In this document: positions 11,799-22,913 of the stretch, one piece after another | How the letters are laid out: every line of letters begins with the position of its first letter | How positions within the stretch are numbered: the stretch's first letter is position 1 | Assembly (NCBI RefSeq): GCF_000189635.1 | Contig: NW_002476559.1 | Location: 2,088,252-2,152,251 of the forward strand | Origin: Tetrahymena thermophila SB210 | Lineage: Eukaryota > Ciliophora > Oligohymenophorea > Hymenostomatida > Tetrahymenidae | DNA: 64,000 nucleotides | Reading direction: 5' to 3' | Notes under the pieces: model-generated | Databases searched by the model: none | What the model saw: the letters and a program-made list of their open reading frames with translations, nothing else | Told to the model about the DNA's origin: nothing | Translations under genes and position numbers: made by a program

Positions 11799-13130
11799 TA
11801 TAAATAAATCTTAATTAAATATGAATAATAAATAAATAACTTTGAATAAAATTTGTTTGTATTTTTTATGCATAATAAATTAGAATAAATTTTTATTTTT
11901 ATTTTATAAAATAATATTTCCGAAAGGAAGTTTGGATTATTTTCATTATACTTTTATTTAAAAATGATTAAAATACATACTATTAATATTCTTATTAAAT
12001 AAAAAAGAATCTTTATCAATAAAACAAAAAAAATAAAACTAAGAAAATTTAACCACCACCCTACCCTTACCACCTTCATGCCAAAATTCAAGTTGCATCA
12101 TAAACAAAATATATATCAACTAATAAAAGAAGATAATTTCTATTATAATATTAATTGACTTTTTGAATTGAAATAATTTAATTATGAAATTATTCTTTAA
12201 ATAAGAAATTATTAACTTACAAAATTTTTATTTATTATTATAAATATTAAGAAATAGATAAGCTCAATATAAAAATAGTAGCTCTAATCAAGTTTTATAT
12301 CCAATTATATCGTTAGTTCTAAATTAGAAAAGAGAAGTATGTGTGATAAAAATTCTTTTTGTTTCAAAAGTTAAAAAAGTATTAGCAATATATTCAAAGA
12401 AAAGAAAATTTTAGTGAAGGGATTTTATTTGGTTTTTTATATCGATCGATACCTCTATTTTAGCTAAAAATGTAAATTAAATAATTTGGTTTCAATATAT
12501 AAAGTGCAAAATGCAAAATCAAAAAAAGTTCAAAAATATAAAATTTCAAAATAAAGGAGACTTGTTGAAAATAGTACTCACCCTCACTGATTCGTTACAC
12601 CGAAAATGATATTTAAAGGTAAATTCCCTTATGAATTAGTTGAGAAATTATTAAGTATATACTTGTTATGTATTAATGTGTGAATATTTATTTAGTATTG
12701 ATTTAAATAATTTGAAAATAAAAAATTTATGCAAAAGATTAAACCACAAATAGCCAGCCAATCCATCTTAAAAATTCAAATAATAATAGAAAGAATATAT
12801 CTGCTGGTTGCTATTTATTCTAATTTACCCTATCTAAAAAGTAAAAGAATATTTACAAAAATAAATACCAAATATAAGAATATTTTATTCTTGGTAAGAT
12901 TATGCTGATTGATAATATTTTTGTATGATACAGAGAGAACTTTTGAATAAAATCTTTATTAAATATGTTTTTTAAACTAAAAAATAATAAAAAATATATA
13001 GAAGGAAGGAAGGAACGTAGGTAGGCAGGTATGCAAATAAATAAATAGATAGATATTTTATACATAAATGAATAACTCTAGAAAAAATTGTTTTATCAAT
13101 ATATTTTTTTTAGTTTTTTACCAAATTAAG
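11799..13130. other. Intergenic, with patches of unexplained sequence
   Basis: Up to about 11970 the sequence matches the 3' flank of SDR copy 4. Then come a short C-rich patch (about 12050-12085) and a less AT-rich island at about 12560-12650. A 25-codon ATG frame at 12606-12683 lies in the island; I cannot assign it. Sequence from about 12820 resembles 16395-16588, so it marks the edge of a duplicated block. GAAG/GTAG/GATA simple repeats lie at about 13000-13055. Confidence 0.5.
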
Positions 13131-13862
13131 TCAATAGACTAGATCTATCATTTAATTAAATTTGATTCCTTGTTTCATATCTTCTTTAATTAAAATGAAA
13201 CAAAAAGATAAATAAAAATTTTATAATTAATATTACTATTTAACATATTTGTTATCAGTCTTATTATATAATTCTTATAAAATCTATTATTTTAGTTTAT
13301 AAGATTCCTTTAAGTCGCTAATCAAAACATTTTCAGAGACTTCTAATTCACAATAAAGTGGATAAATATTTTTTAAATCTGTAGTTTTTTAAAATAAATG
13401 TTGTAATATATTGTAGCAAATACCTTAATTTATTATTTTTTAAAGTTTTACAATAAGGCTACTTGATTAGATGGTGTTTATAAAATATTCTATAAATTTC
13501 ATATGAGCAACTAATTCTTTTTTAAAATTTGATTATTAAATTTTGTCTTTATCATAATCACTTTCTTGTAGTATTAGATAATTTGGAGTTAATTCCTTTA
13601 GATATATTAGTGCTTATTCAAAATTTTATGCTTCCAAAGATCTTTTGACATATTACATACTACATGATATTTTAGAAGCAAAATTATTGAATCTATGAAG
13701 AAGATTTTTAGATGATTCAGATAGTTTATAATCTTCTTTATCGTTTTCTAGGTAATCATTGCATTATTTTAACTTTTCTTAAAGCTCTTATGATTTTTTA
13801 GCTATTTTGTTAACTAAATATTTTTCATTATTAGTAATATAATCGATTAAAGAAGAACTCAT
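13131..13862 (-). CDS. Helical protein of unknown function with J-like C-terminal region, paralogue 1
   Basis: A complete intronless minus-strand frame of 243 residues from ATG (13862-13860) to TGA. The protein is Lys/Gln/Glu/Asn rich and almost certainly all helical. A conserved stretch at about residues 165-225, YPLYCELEVSE followed by DLKESYKLKQQILQEL and then KQQYQLQNFYLSFCFIL, has the spacing of helices I-II and III of a DnaJ J domain but lacks the HPD tripeptide needed to activate Hsp70. Paralogues at 16589-17332 and, in the C-terminal part only, 18754-19689 keep this region. No signal peptide or membrane segment is visible. Function unknown; the J-like comparison is an inference from pattern only. 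Its 5' side faces the satellite array at 14004-15770. Confidence 0.75.
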
Positions 13863-14003
13863 TAAATAAATATTTATCTAATTATATTTTACCTTTTTTT
13901 TTCAATTTTATTTTATAATTTATTAATCAAAATTGAAAGAATAAAATAAATGCAAATTTGTTTCTTTATAAATAGGGAAAAAGAAAGTTACTAAATGAAA
14001 AAT

Positions 14004-14576
14004 GAAATGATGATTTTGAATTAGAATATTAAAATAAATGAGTTTTCAAATTCTAATTTGTACTTTAAATTAAATATTCTAATTAATATATTATTATTAT
14101 TATTTGGAATATATTTTTTAATCTGAACTCTAAAGAATGTCTACTTGCTAATATTCTAATATTATAGATTAATTACAATTTTTAAGTCAATTTCATCTCA
14201 CAATAATATAAATAATTTACTTAAAAATTTGTAATCAAAATATCAATTGAAATGATGATTTTGAATTAGAATATTAAAATAAATGAGTTTTCAAATTCTA
14301 ATTTGTACTTTAAATTAAATATTCTAATTAATATATTATTATTATTTGGAATATATTTTTTAAACTGAACTCTAAAGAATGTCTACTTGCTGATAATATC
14401 TAATATTATGGATTAATTAGAATATTTAAGCCATTCTCATCTCACAAAAATATAAATAATTTACTTAAAATTTGTAATCAAAATATCAATTGAAATGATG
14501 ATTTTGAATTAGAATATTAAAATAAATGAGTTTTCAAATTCTAATTTGTACTTTAAATTAAATATTCTAATTAATA

Positions 14577-14625
<49 letters not shown>

Positions 14626-15770
14626 TGGAATAGATTTTTTAAACTGAACTCTAAAGAATGTCTACTTGCTGATAATATCTAATATTATGGATTAATTAGA
14701 ATATTTAAGCCATTCTCATCTCACAAAAATATAAATTATTTACTTTAAAGCTTGTAATCAAAATATCAATTGAAATGATGATTTTGAATTAGAATATAAA
14801 AATAAACGAGTTTTCAAATTCTAATTTGAAGTTTAAATTAAATATTCTAATAAATACAATATTATGATTTGGAATAGATTTTTTATTCTGAATTCTTTAG
14901 AATGTCTGCTTGCTTAGATGCCAATGTTATTTATTAATTAGAATATTTAAGCCATCTCTCAATTATACAGATAATTTGTTTTTAAAATTGGTAATCAAAA
15001 ATATCAATTAATTTAATTGAATTGATCATTTTGAATTAGAATATTAAAGTTACCTTTGAAATTCTAATTTGTAAATTTAGTTAAATATTCGAATATAAAA
15101 TGATTTTGAATTTATTTTTAGTTTTAAATTATCTATATTATGTATCTTACTTACTAATATTTTAATGCTATTTATTAATTAATTAGAACATTTAAAATAT
15201 CATCTAATAGTATAAATAATTTGCTTTAAAATGGGTTATCAAAAATATCAATTTATTTAACTATATTTATTTTTGAAATTTATATACCATAAAGAGAAGT
15301 TAATAGAAAAACAATTTAAAAATACAAATAACACTAATTTATTTTGGTTTTAAAAATCCATATACACCCCTCAAATTCTCCCAATCTAAACTCAATATAA
15401 AAAATATTGGGTCAAATAAAATTTTCTATTGAATAAAAATAGGTGATGAACAAAAATGAACTAGATGATGTTATATTAGAAGTAAGCATGGGTGGGAAAA
15501 TCTAACAGAAATTAGCATCTACTTTCTATAGTATTAAATCAATTGAAGTAAATTATTCTAATACTTATTATGATTTAGAATATATCTTTTATTCTAATTT
15601 CTTTAGAATATCTAACTTGCTAATATGCTAATTTTATGTATGTATTAATTAGAATATTTAAACTATCTCTCAATAATATAAATAATTTGTGTTAAAATTG
15701 GTTATCAAAAATATCAATCAATTTAATTATTTATGAAATTATATAGCATAAAATGAAGTAAATAGAAGAA
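14004..15770. repeat. Satellite array 1, roughly 240-base units
   Basis: Tandem units begin near 14004, 14249, 14492, 14772 and 15018, with a further partial copy at about 15545-15745. Each unit starts near GAAATGATGATTTTGAATTA, contains TTCAAATTCTAATTTG, an inner TATTATTATT run and a TTAGAATATTTAAG block, and ends near GGTTATCAAAAATATCAAT. The first three units are nearly identical, later ones diverged. AATTAGAAT and ATTCTAATT occur as inverted pairs inside each unit and could form hairpins. Confidence 0.85.
14574..14622. repeat. (ATT)n microsatellite inside satellite unit 3
   Basis: About 15 tandem ATT triplets. Units 1 and 2 have only 3-4 triplets at the same place, so the run expanded within one unit. 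Confidence 0.9.
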
Positions 15771-16089
15771 AAAATTAGAGTTTTAAAAATTAAAATAATG
15801 AAAAAAAAGTATTAAATTGTAAAAATACAAATATCAAGTTAAAAAATATTTACAAGCTAAAAAAACAAACTATTTCAATTTAATTTATTAAACATAAGAA
15901 ATTTAAATTATTAATACAAATTAAATGTTTTATTTCTATGAATCAAGAGCGAGCTTGTAAATTAATATAATTGATATAAATTTTATAAAAATAATCTAGA
16001 TATATTATTAATAGTTCTAAGAATAAAGAATTAAAAAGTAAATTAAAACTATTATATATTTATTATCAACTTCAACAATTTTTTCTTGC
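15771..16089. other. Intergenic, no gene seen
   Basis: AT-rich spacer between satellite array 1 and the decayed gene copy that follows. Confidence 0.5.
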
Positions 16090-16385
16090 TGTCATATCTG
16101 CTCTAACTAAAAAGAAGCAAAAAGCTAATTCAAGTATTTTTTTCTTTGTATTACCTTTTCATATTAGCATTAGTTACTTTATTAGAAAGCTCATTTTATT
16201 TATTGATTTTTTATGTATGTGATTCTTATAATTTCTCCAATGAATCATCTTATAAAACCTCAAGACTTGCATATGGTGCACTACTATTGTTATCTTTTGC
16301 AGTTTTTTCTAGAATTTATAATGATATACTTTTACTCTCTTTTTAATTAAGCAAGTAAATAATGAAAGTTGAAGCTGCTAAATAA
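16090..16385 (-). pseudogene. Decayed C-terminal fragment of the membrane/J-like gene at 18754-19689
   Basis: On the minus strand this segment encodes residues matching the last third of the protein at 18754-19689: AASTFIIYLLNQ, then SSAPYASLEVLQDDSLEKLQ, then KRQYKEK. The upstream end is cut by an in-frame TGA, and no equivalent of the first 200 residues is present. An extra A in an A run near 16135 shifts the frame shortly after KRQYKEK, although the out-of-frame remainder (ELAFCFFLVRADM) still resembles the intact copy. It lies just downstream of the second helical gene and marks the junction of two duplicated blocks. Confidence 0.8.
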
Positions 16386-16588
16386 ACTCAATAAAAATGT
16401 TAAGAATATATTGATTTGTTATACTTTATATGATAGATAACTTTTGAATAACATCTTTTAAAACATGTTTTTAAAACTCAAAAACAAAAAAAATAAAGAA
16501 CATGTATGCAAAAAATAGATAGATTGATTGATATATAGATAAGTAAATTAAAAAAAGATAGTTTTATTAATATTTTTATCAAATTAAG

Positions 16589-17332
16589 TCAAGAGACTAT
16601 ATCTTCTTTCTTATTTGATTGTTAATTTTTATCTCTTACTTCAATATCTTCTTTAACTAAAAGATAACAAAAAGTTAATTAAAAACTTTTTAATTCATAT
16701 TGCTTTTTAATATTTTTGTTCTTAGTCTATTTAAGTAATTGTTATAAATCCTAGTATTTTAGCTCATAAGTTTTGTTTAAATCACCTATTGTAACCTATT
16801 CAGAGACTCCTAATTCGCAATAAAGTGGGTATAAACTATCTAAAGTTATTATTTTTTTAAACAATTTTTCTATTAAATTGTCGTTATTTGTTTGCTTTTA
16901 AAGTTTCACAAAAAGGCTACTTGATTCGATATTGTTTATAAAATATTCAATAAATTTAATTTGGGTAAATAATTGTTTTATTAAGTTAGATTCTTAAGCT
17001 CTTTATATTTCAATTTCAAATTCATCATAATCACTTTCTTCTAGTATTAAATCAATTTAAGTTAATTCCCTTAAAATGTGAAAAGCACATTAAACATCTT
17101 ATCTTTTCAAAAAAGCATTTACTTATGACAGAATATCTGTTAATTTTGAAGAAAAATTAAAAATATTATGAATAAGATTTTTAGACGATTCTAAAATATT
17201 TTTATCATTATTTTTTTTTATGAAATCATTATATTCATTTAATTTGTCTTAAAACTCTAATGATCGTTTTGCTATTTTGGTAACTAAAGAATTTTCATTG
17301 TCATCATTATTATTTAAAAAAGAAGAGCTCAT
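16589..17332 (-). CDS. Helical protein of unknown function with J-like C-terminal region, paralogue 2
   Basis: Complete intronless minus-strand frame of 247 residues, a clear paralogue of the gene at 13131-13862. Both start MSS, share the heptad-rich N-terminal half (SSKNLIHNI here, SSKNLLHRF there), the central VKLQ block, and the C-terminal YPLYCELGVSEQVTIGDLNKTYELK and KKQYELKSFQLTFCYLLVKEDI regions. The latter two have the spacing of J-domain helices but no HPD motif. The first asparagine/aspartate-rich turn (NNNDDNENS) is longer than in paralogue 1. Protein identity looks moderate, so the duplication is not recent at gene level although the flanking satellites remain alike. Function unknown. 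Confidence 0.75.
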
Positions 17333-17466
17333 TCAATATTTATCTAATTATGTTTGATTATTTTTGTTTCAATTTGTATTTTTATAATTTATTAACTATT
17401 ATCTAAAAAATAAAATAAACAAAGATTTGCTTCTTTAAAAATAAGAAAAAAGTTGCTAAATGTAAA

Positions 17467-18600
17467 ATGAAATGATGATTTTTAATTAGAATATTAGAAT
17501 TAGTTTTCAAATTCTAATTTGTAATATCTTACTAATTATTATGATTAACACTATATTTTTTATTATAAATTCTTTTGAATATCTAAATAGATGATATTCT
17601 AATTAATTAGAATATTTAAGCCATCTCTCAAGAATATAATAATTTACTTTATAAGTGATAACAAAAAATATCAATCAATTTAATTGAAAGTATGTATGAC
17701 TTTTAATTAGAATATTAGAATTAGTTTTCAAATTCTAACTGGCAATAACTTACTAATTATTATGATTATCAATATATTTTTTATTATAAATTCTTTTGAA
17801 TATCTAAATTGATGATATGCTAATGTTATTTATTTATTAATTAGAATATTTAAGTTATCTCTTAAGCCTATAATAATTTACTTTATAAGTGATAACAAAA
17901 AATATCAATCAATTTAATTGAAAGTATGTATGACTTTTAATTAGAATATTAGAATTAGTTTTCAAATTCTAACTGGCAATAACTTACTAATTATTATGAT
18001 TATCAATATATTTTTTATTATAAATTCTTTTGAATATCTAAATTGATGATATGCTAATGTTATTTATTTATTAATTAGAATTTTTAAGTTATCTCTTAAG
18101 CCTATAATAATTTACTTTATAAGTGATAACAAAAAATATCAATCAATTATTTTGAAAGTATGTATTACTTTTAATTAGAATATTAGAATTAGTTTTCAAA
18201 TTCTATTTGTAATCAAATATCCTAATAATTATTATGATTATGAATATATTTTTATTATAAATTCTTTTGAATATCTAAATTGCTGATATGCTAATGTTAT
18301 TTATTTATTAACTAATTAGAATCTTTAATCCATCCCTAAATAGTATAAATTTTTGCTTTATAATTGATAACAAAAATATCAATGAATTTAATTGAAAGTA
18401 TGGATTTTAATTAGAATATTTCTAATTTGTAAATTAAATAATATTAAATAAATATATTTTTCTAAATTTTCTTTGAATATCTAACTTGATAGTATGCTAA
18501 TTAACATTTAAACAATTTCTCAATGATAAAAATAATTTGCTTTAAAATTTGTAATAAAAAATATCAATCAATTTAATTATTTATGAAATTTATATACCTT
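17467..18600. repeat. Satellite array 2, roughly 234-base units related to array 1
   Basis: Units begin near 17468, 17687, 17921, 18155 and 18386. Each carries TTTTAATTAGAATATTAGAA, a TTCAAATTCTAA block, TAATTATTATGATTA, TTCTTTTGAATATCTAAAT and a terminal AAAAAATATCAATCAATTTA. Units 2 and 3 are nearly identical. The shared blocks show common ancestry with array 1, and the array holds the same position upstream of a helical-protein gene. Confidence 0.85.
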
Positions 18601-18753
18601 AAAGAGCAGTAAATACAAAAAATCACTAATTAATTTTCAGGGGATCAAAAAAATATCAAATGAATTAGGAAAATTGAAATTACATTAAAAAAGTATTAAA
18701 TTGCAAAAATACAAATATCAAGTATATATATATTTATTTACTTACTAACAACT

Positions 18754-19689
18754 TCAATTATTACTATTTGCTATCATATTTACTCTAATTAAATAAAAGC
18801 AAGTTGTTAATTCAATAATTTTTTCTTCATATTAACGTCTAAGGCTCTCATTTTTTGTTTATTGTAGCAAATTATTTTATTGATTGATTTTTTAAGTAAA
18901 TTTATTTTATAATGTCTCTAATGAATCATTTTCTAAAATCTCAAGAACTGCATATGGTGCATAACTATCGTTATCTATTGCAATTTTTTAAAAAAGATTT
19001 TGTGATAGAGTATCGCTATTTTTTCTATTAAAAAAATAATTTATGAAAATAGAAGCTGCTAAGCTAGTTGCTAAACAAGGAAGAGATAAACCAAAAAAGA
19101 CTGTTGTCAAATATTGACATAAATGTGTAATAGAAAAGTTTATAAAAAATTGCTTAATATAATTAAACATTTTTCCAGCAAATTCTTTCCCTGCTTAAAT
19201 CCAAGATTTACCACCTTTTATATCTTAAATTGTTTCATAAATATTTTTTCCAGCTTCAAAAAGGAATAAAGCCCCTTAAATTATTTGTAAGATTTTATTG
19301 AAACAACTCAAAAAACCACTTTCATTTGCTTAAATACATATTTCAGCCTATTCTATTAATTTACAAAGACTTTCATCAGCGAATAATTTTAAGTTTATTA
19401 AATCCTTTATTTTTTATATAACAGCTGGTAGATCATTATTTTTAAAAAATTTCTAGATAGTAATAAATCTTTCTTTCAAATCTTTATAGTCACATTGAAA
19501 ATTCAAAGCCTTAATAAAGTCAAAAAATTTGTTAGTAGAGGTTTATTGACTCCTAGATAAATAGTATTCATACTACTGCATTTATTTTTAAAAACTTTCA
19601 GATTATTACATTAGACCTTCAAGTTATTATTATAGATCTACATCTAAAAAATTCAAAGATCTATCTATCCTACTTTATTGACTCCCCAT
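18754..19689 (-). CDS. Membrane protein with possible N-myristoylation signal and J-like C-terminus
   Basis: Complete intronless minus-strand frame of 311 residues. It starts MGSQQSR, which fits the MGxxxS consensus for N-terminal myristoylation, from an ATG in good A-rich context. Residues 20-110 are helical and Gln rich. Two glycine-flanked amphipathic stretches follow, then a hydrophobic segment at about 185-220 (TVFFGLSLPCLATSLAASIF) that looks membrane-spanning or hairpin-like. The C-terminal part (SYAPYAVLEILENDSLETLQ at about 242-261, then RRQYEEKIIELTTCFYLIRV at 284-303) matches the J-like region of the two helical paralogues, again without HPD. A broken partial copy lies at 16090-16385. 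Function unknown; a membrane-tethered degenerate J protein is a hypothesis. Confidence 0.75.
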
Positions 19690-20185
19690 ATTTGTTTTTA
19701 GTATTTATTTTGTAATTAATTAGTTATAAATTTAAGTATGTATGTATGAACTCCAACTTATAAACCAATTATCAATCAAATATTCTAATTCTATATTAAA
19801 TCAAATATTCTAATTACTTATCAATTAGAATATTTAAGTACCTAATCATTTATAAAAATACAATCGCTAAATTTAAATTTTTAAGGAAATTCATGTGAAT
19901 TTTGATAAGATTTTGATGCAATTTTTGAAATTTGCAATGAAATTAAATTTTGTTAAAAAGAATACTATATATAATACAGAAAAATTATTTTTATTATTTT
20001 AAAAATTTGTTTCTAATTTTCTATTCTATTATATCATTATTATTTGTCTACCTAGTATGTTGGTTATTATAATTTTTAATTTATTTAGATAGCCAATAAA
20101 AAATTTGATTAATTCTAAACAAGAATTTATTTTAACTCTGATAAGAATAAAAAAAACCCTCAATCTAATTTAAAAACTAGAAAAA
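19690..20185. other. Intergenic with a partial satellite fragment
   Basis: About 19775-19840 holds a short remnant of the satellite (ATCAAATATTCTAATT twice and TTAGAATATTTAAGT). From about 20080 the sequence resembles the 5' flank of SDR copy 3. Confidence 0.6.
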
Positions 20186-21128
20186 ATGATAGAATCCATT
20201 TTAAAAAAAGCTGATCAATTCATTGACAAAAACAAAAGACTTGTTGGAGCACTTGCCTTATTTTATGCAGCCAGCTTGGTAACTAAGTCTTTAGGAAAAG
20301 TTTTAGGTTTTATCAACAGATAGTTTATTCCTGGCTACAATTTAATACAAAGATACGGGAAAGGATCTTATGCAGCAATATCTGCTTGTACAGATGGTAA
20401 TTGGTAAAGGATTTGCTCTTGAATTAGCTAGAAGAGGTTTCAATCTTGTCATGCTAATTAGAAATGTTAAGAAAGGGGAAGCTTTGGCAGAAGAAATAAG
20501 AAAAACAATTAATAAAGAAATAGATATTTAAATTGTAGAAGTAGATTTCTAAGCAATTTAAAACCCAGGAGCTATTGAAGCTATTGTAGAGAAAGTCAAA
20601 GGATTAGATATAAGCATTTTAGTAAACAATGTCGGATACCTTATTGGTGGATCATTTGAAAAATAAACTTATTCTTAGATAAATAATATAATCTCAATGA
20701 ATGTAGGAGCATAAGCTTTATTAACTAGAGGATTAATTAGCTAATTATTGAATAGAAAACAAAAAAGTGCAATAATTAATCTTTCTAGCATGTCTAGTTA
20801 CCTTATATTTGCAGGTTTTGCTATGTATGGAGGAACCAAAAGTTTTAATGATTACTTTAGCAGGTCTTTATCAGAGGAGTATAAGGGTAAACTAGATGTT
20901 TTATCAGTCAAACCAGGTTGGGTTAATACTCCTATGACTGATGGAATTCCAGGCAAATTTTTAGAAATAACACCTGAGTAGTGTGCAAGTAACATACTAA
21001 AATAGCTTGGAAGAACCAATCTTACTTTTGGTCACTACAAGCATGAAATGACAGCTTTTGTTAATTACTTGACTATAGATATGATCAATAATTTACAACG
21101 TAAAAATATGTAAAGTGCTATCAAGTGA
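20186..21128 (+). pseudogene. SDR copy 4 (subfamily A), frameshifted in the cofactor-binding turn
   Basis: Very close to SDR copy 3 along its whole length, but one extra A near 20399-20400 shifts the frame exactly inside the TDGIGKG cofactor turn, and an in-frame TGA follows shortly after. Either side of that base the two frames align with copy 3: N-terminal anchor, then downstream NNVG, INLSS, catalytic YGGTK and KPGWVNTPMTDG. The 3' end is three codons shorter than copy 3. The rest of the sequence has no other break and still reads like a constrained gene, so this is either a very young pseudogene or a one-base sequencing/assembly error. It is the first SDR copy after the 8.4-kb block. Confidence 0.8.
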
Positions 21129-21953
21129 AATTCTTGATATAAATCTAAATTAAATAAAAATAACTTTGAATAAAGTTTGTTTATATTTTTTATGCATAAT
21201 AAATTAGAATAAATTTTAATGTTTTTTTTTGAAAGGAAATTTTGATTATTTTGATTATACTTTTATATATTTAAAAATAAATGAGCAAAATAATTTAAAG
21301 AAAATAAATTTTTTTATTAAAAAAATAATTTTTTGAAACTTATTTAGAATGACCAATCATTATATAATGTAATGTGTCAATATGTTAGTCATTTAATTTA
21401 TTAATGATGTAGAATTCAAGTTACTTCTTTAAAATTTTTAGAAGTACAATAAATACAACCATATAATCTTGTTTACAAATAATATACATTAAATAAAATA
21501 TATTTTTATTTAAATTTTATTAATTTAATTAAATTATTAAAAAATAATTATGTAATTAATGCATACAAAGGTATGCAGGCACTCACTAAATGTATTTGAA
21601 ATTTATAAAATGTAGATATCAAGTGTAAATATAATTTCTGCTAAATTCCAATTAACTAAATGAGAAAATCAATCTTTAAGTTAGATTTTAAGCCTATCCT
21701 TAATTAAATTTTAATGATACAAAAATAGGATTTTAAATTGATAAATAAATTTAATATTCAATATATAAGTTGGAAATGAGAAAAGTCATTTTTTTATTTA
21801 TTATTCATTTGTTTGATCAAAAATAAAAGAAATTTTAATTGATATTCATTGATTATAAATTATCTTTTAACAAAGATATTTTTTGTAATCAATATAAAAT
21901 CAAAAATACCAAATCACCAAATTTATATTTTATAAAAACACGTATTAATTAAA
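21129..21953. other. Intergenic between SDR copies 4 and 5
   Basis: The first 140 bases match the 3' flank of copy 3. The last 350 bases before the next ATG resemble the upstream regions of copies 6 and 7, so the subfamily B promoter was duplicated with the gene. Confidence 0.55.
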
Positions 21954-22913
21954 ATGAATCACTTAGAAAAACTTGATACTTTGGTTGTTAATAATAAAAG
22001 AGCTGCTGGTTTAATTGCTGCTGGAGCTGTTGGCTATGTTGCTCTCAAGGCTCTTTCAAAGGTAGCTTGTTTATTCAAAAAATTTGTCCTTCCAGGATAC
22101 AATTTGATTGAAAGATATGGAAAGGGATCTTATGCTGCTGTAACTGCTTGTACTGATGGAATTGGAAAGGGTTTTGTTCTTGAACTTGCTAAGAGAGGTT
22201 TTAACTTAGTTATGTTTGTTAGAAATGTTGAAAAAGCTTAAGCATTAGTTGAGGAAATTAAAAAAACAATTAATGACAAGATTGATGTTAAGATAGTTCA
22301 AATAGATTTCTTAAAAGTGAATCAACCTGGTGTTGTTTAAGCTGCTGTTAAGTAAGTAGAAGATGTCGATATCAGTTTATTAGTTAATAATGCAGGTATG
22401 AGTATTACCAATAAGCTCTCTATTGAGTCATACACAGAAGAAGAGCTTTCAAATATGCTAGTGTTCAATATATACACTTAAGTACTTTTTACTTATTATC
22501 TACTTCCAAAGCTTAGAAACAGAGGAAAAAAGAGTGGCATAATTAACTTATCTAGTGTATCAACTGTCATTAGTATGGCTGGTTTCCACATGTACACAGG
22601 TACCAAGATGTTTAATGACTACTTTAGTAAGAGTATGGGAGAAGAATATAAAGGCATCATTGATGTTATGTCTCTAAAACCAGGATTTGTTGATACTCCA
22701 TTGGTTTCATCAGTAAAGGAAAAAAGACTTTGTATCTAACCTCAAGAATGTGCTAATGCTGCTTTAAATTACCTTGGTAGATATGAAGAAACTAATGGAC
22801 ACTACAAACATATGTATGGTTCTTTCACCTAAAGTATTCTTAAACCTGTTATTAATAATAAAATCCGTAAAATGTGCTAAGCTGAAAGAGAGAAAAAGTA
22901 AATATCTTAATGA
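21954..22913 (+). CDS. SDR copy 5: 3-ketoacyl-CoA reductase / 17-beta-HSD12-like (subfamily B)
   Basis: Intronless, 319 residues. An alanine/glycine-rich N-terminal hydrophobic segment (about 17-31) is followed by the cofactor turn TACTDGIGKG (64-73); relative to the classical TGxxxGxG only the first Gly is replaced, by Ala. Next come NNAG, the serine region INLSS, the catalytic Tyr/Lys in YTGTK, KPGFVDTPL and a C-terminal ETNGHYKHMYGSF block close to the RTNGY motif of HSD17B12. The tail is Lys/Arg rich. Subfamily B differs from A in the N-terminus (MNHLEKLDT), NNAG in place of NNVG, and GF in place of GW after KP. Codon use is more G+C rich (GCT, GGT, CTT), which in ciliates often marks higher expression. 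Likely ER lipid reductase; substrate unknown. Confidence 0.92.

Noticed and set aside
15452-15749. Open frame of about 95 codons beginning MNKNELDDV
   Set aside because: Most of it runs through a partial satellite unit; no similarity to other genes and no conserved equivalent near array 2.
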